Below are positions 43,027-52,210 of a stretch of 64,000 nt of DNA, piece by piece. Origin of the DNA: Quinella sp. 2Q5 (GTDB lineage: Bacteria; Bacillota; Negativicutes; Selenomonadales; Selenomonadaceae); the NCBI GenBank assembly GCA_015206785.1, contig JADEZQ010000003.1, forward strand, positions 62,001-126,000, given 5' to 3'. Below the pieces are notes generated by a model. That model was given only the letters and a program-made list of their open reading frames with translations, was not told the DNA's origin and did not search any database. Numbering within the stretch: position 1 is the first letter of the stretch; each line of letters starts with the position of its first letter. Position numbers and translations under genes: made by a program.

Positions 43027-44412
43027 TTAGAAGAAGAATTCCACGCGACCGAAGAATCTTTGAGCTTTGCCGTGACCGCCATCGACTGCGGTGTTGTATT
43101 TGCCGGTGAAGTATTTGGCGATGAGCCCGATGTTGTCGAACGGAGCCCAGCTTGCGCCGGCGACGAAACCGTGCGTGCCGCCCATGGCGTCATCATTGAC
43201 CGTACCTGCCATCGTGGCGTTGGTGCCGAACTTACGATAGCCGGCCCAGACAGCCCACTGACCTTTGGCAACCTTCAAGCTGCGGTCGCGCCAATCGCCG
43301 GTTCTGCTGACGGACTGACCGTAGTCGCCATAGCGCAGCTCAGCCTGCCAGGAATTTTTCTCCACGTCGGCTTTGGTGTTGCGAGCATACGCGCCGCGGA
43401 GCATGAGCCTGTCGCTGAACTTGTAGCCGAGGTTGACCGTCCAGATGTCCGCCTTGTTGTATTTCTTGGCGTCAGTGTTGCCGGTGAGGAAGAAGTTCTC
43501 AACGAACTGTCTGCGTCCCCAGGCAAGATCGTCGTCCTTGAGGTGATACCAGCCTGCGCCGCCGAAGAGACCTTTGTTACCCTGATCGTAATCTACACGC
43601 AGACCGACCATCGTTCCGGGATCAGCGGTGGTGACGAAGCTGCCGTTGATGCCGCCGCCGACTTTGTCATCGCGCAGACGACCGGCATTCGCCGTGAACT
43701 TCCATTTGCTTCCGAAAGTGACCTGTGCACCGGAGAGTTGCGTATCCCAGATGAGACCGAATTCGCCTGCAGGATTGAGTTCCATACGACCGAGTTTGAT
43801 CTGGAACTTGTCGTAGTCGCCCTGTGCCCAGCCGCGAACGAGGTTGAAGTCCGTGGTGGTGTCGTATCTCATGTCGCCCGTCGCGTCGATACGAGCGCGG
43901 AGTGTCCAGTGGTCATTGACTTCGGCGATGGGCTCGAAGCGGAAGACGTAACCGTTGCTGGTATCTTTTGCCTTGTGACCGGTGTTGAGCGGGTCGCGTT
44001 TGTTCTGACGATAGGTGTACTCCAACTTGCCCTGCCAGATGACTTTGTCGCCGTACTTCTCAAGGTTGTCGACGCGGACGCCGAGAGCATCGAGTTCGTC
44101 ACGGAATTCAGCGACGAGGCGGTCAAGTTCAGCTTTGTTTGCACCGGTCGGATTCTTCGCCAGGGCACGGGCGATCATCTGCGCCGCTTCGTAACGGGTG
44201 ATGTTTCTGTCGCCGCGGAACAGGCTGTTCGGACGACCATACTCATCGGTGTAACCGTCAATGACGCCGGCGACGCGGAGTTTCTCGATGGACTGATATG
44301 CCCAGTGACCCGCGGGGACGTCGGTGAACGGGTTGGCAATCGCCGCGAAAGACGTGGACGATACGCCGATGACTGCTGCTGCTGCAAGAGCTGCTGCTAC
44401 TGATTTCTTCAT
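43027..44412 (-). CDS. OmpM-type SLH-domain porin 1
   Basis: 461-residue outer-membrane protein. A signal peptide (residues 1-23, ending SFA) is followed by an SLH domain (~28-80, NPFTDVPAGHWAYQSIEKL, RYEAAQMIARAL) that anchors to peptidoglycan polyamines. A short coiled coil follows (AELDRLVAEFRDELDALGVR). The rest is a ~330-residue beta-barrel ending in the aromatic GRVEFFF. Start at ATG 44412; an ATG nine bases upstream touches the ribosome binding site. It is the third of three tandem paralogues on this strand and has its own promoter. Confidence 0.92.
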   Translation of the reverse strand: MKKSVAAALAAAAVIGVSSTSFAAIANPFTDVPAGHWAYQSIEKLRVAGVIDGYTDEYGRPNSLFRGDRNITRYEAAQMIARALAKNPTGANKAELDRLVAEFRDELDALGVRVDNLEKYGDKVIWQGKLEYTYRQNKRDPLNTGHKAKDTSNGYVFRFEPIAEVNDHWTLRARIDATGDMRYDTTTDFNLVRGWAQGDYDKFQIKLGRMELNPAGEFGLIWDTQLSGAQVTFGSKWKFTANAGRLRDDKVGGGINGSFVTTADPGTMVGLRVDYDQGNKGLFGGAGWYHLKDDDLAWGRRQFVENFFLTGNTDAKKYNKADIWTVNLGYKFSDRLMLRGAYARNTKADVEKNSWQAELRYGDYGQSVSRTGDWRDRSLKVAKGQWAVWAGYRKFGTNATMAGTVNDDAMGGTHGFVAGASWAPFDNIGLIAKYFTGKYNTAVDGGHGKAQRFFGRVEFFF

Positions 44413-44493
44413 GATGAACATCCTCCTTAAAGATGCCGCAAAAAGAAATTTGTCGATTGACTTTCGCGACGCGGCTTCGGAGGTTGTTCACAT

Positions 44494-44513
44494 TGAGTGG
44501 CCGTGTTTCCTCA
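44494..44513 (-). promoter_or_regulatory. Conserved leader element, porin 1
   Basis: Minus-strand TGAGGAAACACGGCCACTCA, ~82 nt before the start codon; identical to the element before porin 2 and one base different from that before porin 3. Confidence 0.8.
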
Positions 44514-44552
44514 AATGACATGATCCGTTGCCTTGTCGTTCAAGTCGCCGCC

Positions 44553-44581
44553 ATGATACCGCTAAAAATTTTTTGTGTCAA
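44553..44581 (-). promoter_or_regulatory. Promoter of porin 1
   Basis: Perfect TTGACA and TATCAT with a 17-bp spacer containing AAAAAATTTTT. Confidence 0.85.
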
Positions 44582-44675
44582 CATATCTGCCAAAAATTTT
44601 CTGCTGTACGTTCAGGTATCTTTCATGCTATAATTTATAATTTTTCAGGTGACGTTCATGATGTTGCGCCGACAA

Positions 44676-44702
44676 CAAAAAAGAGCCCCCGTACGGGAGC
44701 TC
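44676..44702 (-). terminator. Terminator after porin 2
   Basis: GAGC-CCCGTACGGG-GCTC type stem followed by six T residues on the minus strand. Confidence 0.85.
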
Positions 44703-44725
44703 GTGTGGTCTGCAGTGATGGCGGT

Positions 44726-46126
44726 TCAGAAGAAGAATTCCACGCGCCCGAAGAGATGACGGGCTTTGCCGTGACCGCTGTTATAGACTCCGTCCTCGAT
44801 GTATTTGCCGTCGAAGTATTTGGCGATGAGCCCGATGTTTTTGAAAGGAGCCCATGCCGCGCCGACGATCCAACCGCGGGTGCCGAGCAACGCGTCTTCG
44901 GCGGTGGGAACGAAGGAAACGTTGGTGCCGTATTTGCGATAGCCGGCCCAGACGGACCATTGACCTTTCTCGGAGGCGTCTTCATAGTCGCCGTAGTTCA
45001 GTTCAGCTTGCCAGGAATTTTTCTCCCAGTCGGCTTTGGTGTTGCGAGCATAACCGCCGCTCAACGTCAGCTTGTCGGTGAAACGGTAGCCGAGGTTGAC
45101 CGTCCAGATGTTCGCCTTGTTGTATTGTTTGGCTTCGGTGTTGCCGTTGAGGATGGTGTTCTCGACGTATTGAGTGCGTCCCCAGGCAAGATCGTCGTCC
45201 TTGATGTGATACCAGCCCGCGCCGCCGAAGAGACCTTTGCCATCGTTGTCGTAGTCGACGCGCAGACCAACGACGGTTGCGGGGTCGACGCCTTCAAAGC
45301 CGAAAGCGTTGTCGGGAATGCCGATTGCCTTCAAATCGTCGGGGACTTCCGCGCGCCCGTAAGTGCCGCCGCTGATGGTGTCGTCATTGATGCGACCGCC
45401 CGTCACGGTGAATTTCCATTTGCTGCCGAAGGACAGCTCCGCGCCGGAGATTTCCGTATCCCAGATGAGGCCGGCTTCGTTTTCGGGATAGAACTCGAAC
45501 TTACCGAGCTTGATCTGGAACTTGTCGTAGTCGCCCTGTGCCCAGCCGCGAACCAAGCTGAAGTTCGTCGTCGTGTCGTCGCGCATATCGCCTTCCGCGT
45601 CGATACGGGCGTGCAACGTCCAGTGATCATTGACTTCGGCTTCGGGCTCAAAGCGGAAGATGTAGCCGTTGCTGGTATCTTTCGCCTTGTGACCGGTGTT
45701 GAGCGGGTCGGTCTTGAACTGGTGGTAGGTGTACTCCAACTTGCCGTGCCAGATGACTTTGTCGGCGTACTTTTCGAGATTGGCGACGCGAACGCCGAGA
45801 GCATCAAGTTCGTCACGGAACTCAGCGACGAGGCGGTCGAGTTCAGCTTTGTTCGCACCGGTCGGATTCTTCGCCAAAGCACGAGCAATCATCTGCGCCG
45901 CTTCGTAACGGGTGATGTTTCTGTCGCCGCGGAACATGCTGTTCGGACGACCGTATTCGTCGGTGTAACCGTCGATAATGCCGGCGATGCGGAGTTTTTC
46001 GATGGACTGATATGCCCAGTGACCTGCGGGGACGTCGGTGAACGGATTGGCAATCGCCGCAAACGACGTGGACGATACGCCGATGACTGCTGCTGCTGCA
46101 AGAGCTGCTGCTACTGATTTTTTCAT
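44726..46126 (-). CDS. OmpM-type SLH-domain porin 2
   Basis: 466 residues with the same architecture as porin 1: signal peptide, SLH domain, coiled coil and barrel ending GRVEFFF. The first ~130 residues are almost identical to those of porins 1 and 3. Within the barrel it is closest to porin 1 (shared TDPLNTGHKAKDTSNGY-type segment, GGAGWYHIKDDDLAWGR) and differs in the loops, including an insertion around RAEVPDDLKAIG. Start at ATG 46126 by the conserved AAGGAGGATGTTCATC context. It has its own promoter and terminator. Confidence 0.92.
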   Translation of the reverse strand: MKKSVAAALAAAAVIGVSSTSFAAIANPFTDVPAGHWAYQSIEKLRIAGIIDGYTDEYGRPNSMFRGDRNITRYEAAQMIARALAKNPTGANKAELDRLVAEFRDELDALGVRVANLEKYADKVIWHGKLEYTYHQFKTDPLNTGHKAKDTSNGYIFRFEPEAEVNDHWTLHARIDAEGDMRDDTTTNFSLVRGWAQGDYDKFQIKLGKFEFYPENEAGLIWDTEISGAELSFGSKWKFTVTGGRINDDTISGGTYGRAEVPDDLKAIGIPDNAFGFEGVDPATVVGLRVDYDNDGKGLFGGAGWYHIKDDDLAWGRTQYVENTILNGNTEAKQYNKANIWTVNLGYRFTDKLTLSGGYARNTKADWEKNSWQAELNYGDYEDASEKGQWSVWAGYRKYGTNVSFVPTAEDALLGTRGWIVGAAWAPFKNIGLIAKYFDGKYIEDGVYNSGHGKARHLFGRVEFFF

Positions 46127-46177
46127 GATGAACATCCTCCTTGCTTTTGTCTTGGGATGTCGGGAAGTCGTTCGGAA

Positions 46178-46197
46178 TGAGTGGCCGTGTTTCCTCA
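46178..46197 (-). promoter_or_regulatory. Conserved leader element, porin 2
   Basis: Same 20-nt element as before porin 1, here ~52 nt before the start codon. Confidence 0.8.
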
Positions 46198-46234
46198 GCT
46201 GATTCGACTTCTCAATAACCCATAAACCGTGGTA

Positions 46235-46263
46235 ATGATAGCGCAGAAAATTTTCCGTGTCAA
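46235..46263 (-). promoter_or_regulatory. Promoter of porin 2
   Basis: Perfect TTGACA and TATCAT with a 17-bp spacer containing AAAATTTT. Confidence 0.85.
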
Positions 46264-46303
46264 GAATTTTGATAACTAATGTCATCTTATGTCGTCAAGC
46301 AAA

Positions 46304-46340
46304 TCAAAAGCCCCACCCGTCCGCGACGAGTGAGGCTTGG
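46304..46340 (-). terminator. Terminator after porin 3
   Basis: AAGCC...GGCTT long imperfect stem (CGTC-GCG-GACG at the tip) followed by TTTTGATTT on the minus strand. Confidence 0.75.
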
Positions 46341-46368
46341 TGTTGTCGGTTGAAGTTATGCGGTCGGC

Positions 46369-47802
46369 TTAGAAGAAGAATTCCACACGACCGAAGAGAC
46401 GTTCAGCATCGCCGTTGCCGGTGATGTATTTGCCCTTGAAGTATTTGGCGAGGACGACGATTCTGTCCATGGGAGCCCAGCTTGCGCCCGCGACGAAGCC
46501 TTTGGTGCCGGCAGCCGCATCGTCGTGCATGAGAGCTTCGAAGCCGACGTTGGAGCCGAGCTGTTTGTAGCCGGCCCAGACAGCCCATTGACCTTTGTGC
46601 GTGCTCTGGTTGCCGCCGCCGAAGAGATCGCCGTATTTAGCGAGAACCTGCCAAGAAGTTTCCTCGATATCGGCTTCGGTGTTGCGAGCATATGCGCCCC
46701 AGATCTGACCTTTGCCCAGACGCCAGCCGGCGTTCACAGACCAGATTTTAGCTTTGTTGGTGTCGCCGTCGTTGCTGTAGTAGACGACTTTGTTGCCGTT
46801 GAAGTCCGCAACGCCCTTGAGGTCGTCGTCTTTGAGGCTGTAGTAGCCCGCGCCGCCGAAGAGACCTTTTGCGCCCGGATCATACTGAACGTTGACTGCC
46901 CAGAAGCTGGTCGGGTCGTTGCGCGTGGCACCGACGTAGCCGGGTTCCCAATCCTTCCGACCGGCATTGGCGTCCTGACGACCGTCCCATTTGGTCATGT
47001 TGCGGATGGAGCCGCCAACTTTGCCGGCGTTGAGGCGACCGCCGTAGAACGTAGCGCGCAGACCGTCGGAGAATTTGCCGAAGGTGACTTCCGCGCCGCT
47101 GTATTCGGTATCCCAAACGATACCGTCTTCATTCGTCCAGAGGGGCTGACGACCGAGTTTGATTTGGAAGTTGTCGTAGTCACCTTGCGCCCAACCACGT
47201 TCCAGATGATAATCGCTGGAGGTGTCGCGGCTGAGGTCGACGTGAGCATCGATACGAGCACGGAGTGTCCAGTGGTCATTGACGTGAGCGACAGGCTCAA
47301 AGCGGAAGATCATGTCGTCCATGTTGACGCGATTCTTGCCGCCGAGTTTGACGCGGTTGCCGTTCTGGTCGTAGCCGTAGCGGTCGGTGCGGTGGCTCTT
47401 GTAGGTGTACTCGATCTTGCCGAACATCTGGAGTTTGTCGGCGTATTTTTCGAGGTTGGCGACGCGAACGCCGAGAGCATCGAGTTCGTCACGGAATTCA
47501 GCGACGAGGCGGTCGAGTTCAGCTTTGTTCGCACCGGTCGGATTCTTCGCCAAAGCACGTGCGATCATCTGCGCCGCTTCGTAACGGGTGATGTTTCTGT
47601 CGCCGCGGAACAGGCTGTTCGGACGACCGTATTCATCGGTGTAACCGTCAATGACGCCGGCGACGCGGAGTTTTTCAATGGACTGATATGCCCAGTGACC
47701 TGCGGGGACGTCGGTGAACGGGTTGGCAATCGCCGCAAACGACGTGGACGATACGCCGATGACTGCTGCTGCTGCAAGAGCTGCTGCTACTGACTTCTTC
47801 AT
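46369..47802 (-). CDS. OmpM-type SLH-domain porin 3
   Basis: 477 residues. Signal peptide, SLH domain and coiled coil are nearly identical to porins 1 and 2 at both protein and DNA level. The barrel is clearly more divergent (RFEPVAHVNDHW, GGAGYYSLKDDDLKG, AGYKQLGSNVGF), with different loop sequences and the same final GRVEFFF. Start at ATG 47802. It is the first of the three along the minus strand and has its own promoter and terminator, so the trio is not a single operon. Confidence 0.92.
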   Translation of the reverse strand: MKKSVAAALAAAAVIGVSSTSFAAIANPFTDVPAGHWAYQSIEKLRVAGVIDGYTDEYGRPNSLFRGDRNITRYEAAQMIARALAKNPTGANKAELDRLVAEFRDELDALGVRVANLEKYADKLQMFGKIEYTYKSHRTDRYGYDQNGNRVKLGGKNRVNMDDMIFRFEPVAHVNDHWTLRARIDAHVDLSRDTSSDYHLERGWAQGDYDNFQIKLGRQPLWTNEDGIVWDTEYSGAEVTFGKFSDGLRATFYGGRLNAGKVGGSIRNMTKWDGRQDANAGRKDWEPGYVGATRNDPTSFWAVNVQYDPGAKGLFGGAGYYSLKDDDLKGVADFNGNKVVYYSNDGDTNKAKIWSVNAGWRLGKGQIWGAYARNTEADIEETSWQVLAKYGDLFGGGNQSTHKGQWAVWAGYKQLGSNVGFEALMHDDAAAGTKGFVAGASWAPMDRIVVLAKYFKGKYITGNGDAERLFGRVEFFF

Positions 47803-47881
47803 GATGAACATCCTCCTTAAGATGCCGTCGAGAAAAATTTCGGTAGGTTTCCTCGGCTCGGCTTGGAAGGCTGTTCAAACT

Positions 47882-47901
47882 TGAGTGACCGTGTTTCCTC
47901 A
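47882..47901 (-). promoter_or_regulatory. Conserved leader element, porin 3
   Basis: Minus-strand TGAGGAAACACGGTCACTCA, one base different from the other two, ~80 nt before the start. Confidence 0.8.
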
Positions 47902-47943
47902 AATTGCTTCGACGTTCCATAACCTTGCCCTGAAACCGCCGCA

Positions 47944-47972
47944 ATACTAACCTAATTTTAAGCATTCGTCAA
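47944..47972 (-). promoter_or_regulatory. Promoter of porin 3
   Basis: TTGACG and TAGTAT with a 17-bp spacer containing AAAATT. Confidence 0.7.
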
Positions 47973-48072
47973 GTGGTTCAGATATATTTTGTGCATGAAG
48001 TTGTTATGAAAAATCCCCCGCCGCAACATACGACGAGGGATTGAGTTTGCAGTTGGTTGAACGCGATGTCGG

Positions 48073-50006
<1,934 letters not shown>

Positions 50007-50063
50007 AAGTATCTGCCTCCTACAGGAAATTCAATGCGGCTCATCTCCTGAACCACGTGCGCT

Positions 50064-50092
50064 ATGATAATCCCAATTCAGCAAAAAGTCAA
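50064..50092 (-). promoter_or_regulatory. Promoter of groES-groEL
   Basis: Minus-strand TTGACT and TATCAT with a 17-bp spacer. No CIRCE inverted repeat (TTAGCACTC type) is visible between it and groES. Confidence 0.75.
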
Positions 50093-50178
50093 GGGTGTTT
50101 GATTTACTTTTTGCGCGGGCGGTTGGCGACGGCGGCGGCGTGTCTACTGACGGTGTCTGCTACTGCGTTGGCGTGCAT

Positions 50179-50285
50179 GATCTACTTTTCTTTGCTCGCC
50201 CAAAGAAAAGTAGCAAAAGAAAGGGCGACGCCGCATGCTACATCACGTAGCATACGCGGCGAGGCCGCCCGTCCGTGGGCGGCCT
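50179..50285 (+). repeat. Intergenic repeat family B, copy 3
   Basis: 107-bp copy in the plus orientation, with the same hairpins as copies 1 and 2. It lies between the divergent groES and cheV genes, upstream of both. Confidence 0.9.
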
Positions 50286-50413
50286 CAAGAGCGACAAACT
50301 TCGGCGGCGGCGTGAAAATTTTCAGCCGACCCGCCGTGTGTTGAAGGATTAAAATTTTTCGCGGCGAAAATTTATCCCGTCAATAAGGTCAAATCAATTG
50401 GAGGCGGAGTTTG

Positions 50414-51373
50414 ATGGCTAACGACAAAGCACGCACGGGAACTGCAACTCTCGGCGACAGCAAAGGCATTTTGCTGGAGAGCGGCACCAACGAATTTGAG
50501 ATTGTGGAGTTCAGCATAGGCGGCGTCAATTACGGTATAAACGTTGCCAAGGTACGCGAGGTCATTCAGCGCGCGCCGGTGACGGCAATGCCGCAGGCGC
50601 ATCCATACATCGACGGGCTGTTCACTCTGCGCGGCAAGGCAATCCCGCTGGTGAATCTGCCGCGGTGCCTGAACGTGACCAACGGCGACGACGCCAAAAA
50701 CATCATCGTCACCGAGATCAACAACTACGACATCGGCTTTCTGGTGGAGAACGTCTCGCGCATTCATCGCATCTCGTGGAAGGACATGGAGCCTTCGCCG
50801 GAAGTTGGCGACCAGAGCCGCGTCGTCGGCATAATCAAAATGCCCGACCGCATCGTTCTGCTGTTGGACTTCGAGACGATTATTGCCGAGATCAATCCTG
50901 AGATCAACGCCAAGCTCACCACCGTTGCCGAGGCAGGTTCCGACGTTCGCGCCCTGCGCGGAGATGTTCACGTCGTCGTTGCGGAGGATTCGCCAATGCT
51001 TCGCGACCTTCTGGTCAGCACGTTGCACGACAGCGGCTATCGATTCGTTCGCGACTTCGGCAACGGACAAGACGCCTGGGAATATCTGCAGAGCCTCGCC
51101 AAGAAAGACGGCAACATTGCCGAGCACGTGGGCATAATCGTTTCCGACGTGGAGATGCCCAAGATGGACGGTCATCGCCTGCTGAAGCTCGTGCGCAACA
51201 ACGACAGACTGCGCGACGTGCCGTTCGTGCTGTTCTCGTCGCTCATCAACGAGGAGATGCGCCTAAAAGGCGAGGAGCTCGGTGCCAGCGCACAAATTTC
51301 CAAGCCGGAGATCGGTCAACTCATCGACCTGCTCGACAGCTTCATCTTCGGCAAGAAGACCGTCAACTTCTGA
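50414..51373 (+). CDS. cheV: Chemotaxis coupling-response protein CheV
   Basis: 319 residues. An N-terminal CheW domain (~22-165; FSIGGVNYGINVAKVREVI, DGLFTLRGKAIPLVNLP) is joined to a C-terminal receiver domain (~185-315). The receiver has acidic residues in VAEDSP, a phospho-acceptor Asp in IIVSDVEMPKMDG and a Lys in QISKPEI. It couples chemoreceptors to CheA and tunes adaptation. ATG 50414 is used, behind GGAGGCGGAG; a TTG three bases earlier is possible. A single-gene unit, away from the flagellar operon. Confidence 0.92.
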   Translation: MANDKARTGTATLGDSKGILLESGTNEFEIVEFSIGGVNYGINVAKVREVIQRAPVTAMPQAHPYIDGLFTLRGKAIPLVNLPRCLNVTNGDDAKNIIVTEINNYDIGFLVENVSRIHRISWKDMEPSPEVGDQSRVVGIIKMPDRIVLLLDFETIIAEINPEINAKLTTVAEAGSDVRALRGDVHVVVAEDSPMLRDLLVSTLHDSGYRFVRDFGNGQDAWEYLQSLAKKDGNIAEHVGIIVSDVEMPKMDGHRLLKLVRNNDRLRDVPFVLFSSLINEEMRLKGEELGASAQISKPEIGQLIDLLDSFIFGKKTVNF

Positions 51374-51383
51374 AAAAATTTTC

Positions 51384-51408
51384 TGCCCGCACCGTCGGGC
51401 ATTTTTTG
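51384..51408 (+). terminator. Terminator after cheV
   Basis: TGCCCG-caccgt-CGGGCA stem followed by six T residues. Confidence 0.88.
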
Positions 51409-51424
51409 TTATGGAGGGATTGCT

Positions 51425-52198
51425 ATGCGCCAGTTCATCGCTGACGCGTTCACGGAAAAAATTTTCGGCGGAAACCCCGCTGCCGTTTGCCTCGTCGAGA
51501 GCTTCCCGCCGGAGGAGACCATGCTAAACATTGCGGCGGAGAACAATTTGTCGGAGACGGCGTTCGTCATGCGCGACGGCGAAAAATTTCGTCTGCGCTG
51601 GTTCACGCCCGCCGCCGAGGTCGATTTGTGCGGTCACGCGACGTTGGCGACGGGCTTCGTGATTTTGACGCAGGTTGAGAAAAATTTTCCCGCCGTGACG
51701 TTCGAGACATTGAGCGGGGCTCTGACGGTCACTCGCCGCGCCGAACTGTTCGAGATGGATTTTCCCGCGTACGTGCCGAAAAAAATTTCCGTCACCGCCG
51801 AGATGGAAGACGCTCTTGCCGCTCACGTCGTCGAGGCGTACATTGCCCGCGACTTGCTGATGGTTTTGGACAGTGCCGCCGCAGTTGAGAGCCTGCGCCC
51901 GAATCAGAGCAAGCTTGCCGAGCTGGACGGTTTGATTCAGGCGGTGACTGCCGCGGGCGACGATTGCGACTGCGTGAGCCGAGTCTTCGCGCCGAAGCTG
52001 GCGATAGCTGAAGACCCCGTGACCGGTTCGACGCATTGCATGATTGCGCCGCTGTGGTCGAGCAAACTCGGTCGGCGAAAAATTTTTGCGCGGCAAGCTT
52101 CGGCACGCGGCGGGATTCTCCATTGCGAAGTTGCGGGCGACCGTGTTAAAATTTCGGGCAACGCGGCGTTGTTTGCCGTGGCGGAGCTGAACGTTTGA
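51425..52198 (+). CDS. PhzF-family isomerase/epimerase-like protein
   Basis: 257 residues of the PhzF (diaminopimelate epimerase-like) fold. FTEKIFGGNPAAVCLV at ~9-24, NLSETAFVM with the catalytic-type Glu, DLCGHATLATGFVI, EDPVTGSTHCMIAPLW and ASARGGILH are all typical. The metabolic substrate of most family members is unknown. ATG 51425 with GGAGGG upstream. It starts a three-gene run with the MEMO-AMMECR1 fusion and UPF0173. Confidence 0.9.
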   Translation: MRQFIADAFTEKIFGGNPAAVCLVESFPPEETMLNIAAENNLSETAFVMRDGEKFRLRWFTPAAEVDLCGHATLATGFVILTQVEKNFPAVTFETLSGALTVTRRAELFEMDFPAYVPKKISVTAEMEDALAAHVVEAYIARDLLMVLDSAAAVESLRPNQSKLAELDGLIQAVTAAGDDCDCVSRVFAPKLAIAEDPVTGSTHCMIAPLWSSKLGRRKIFARQASARGGILHCEVAGDRVKISGNAALFAVAELNV

Positions 52199-52210
52199 GG
52201 AGGAATTGCC

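Larger units (their letters stand above)
44413..44725. other. 313-bp spacer between porin 1 and porin 2
   Basis: It contains the porin 1 leader and promoter and the terminator of porin 2. No gene is visible. Confidence 0.75.
50007..50413. other. 407-bp spacer between groES and cheV
   Basis: It contains the groES promoter, repeat B3 (50179-50285) and ~125 bp before cheV with a GGCGGCGGCG...GCCGACCCGCCG inverted repeat and two AAAATTT tracts, but no convincing cheV promoter. Confidence 0.7.
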
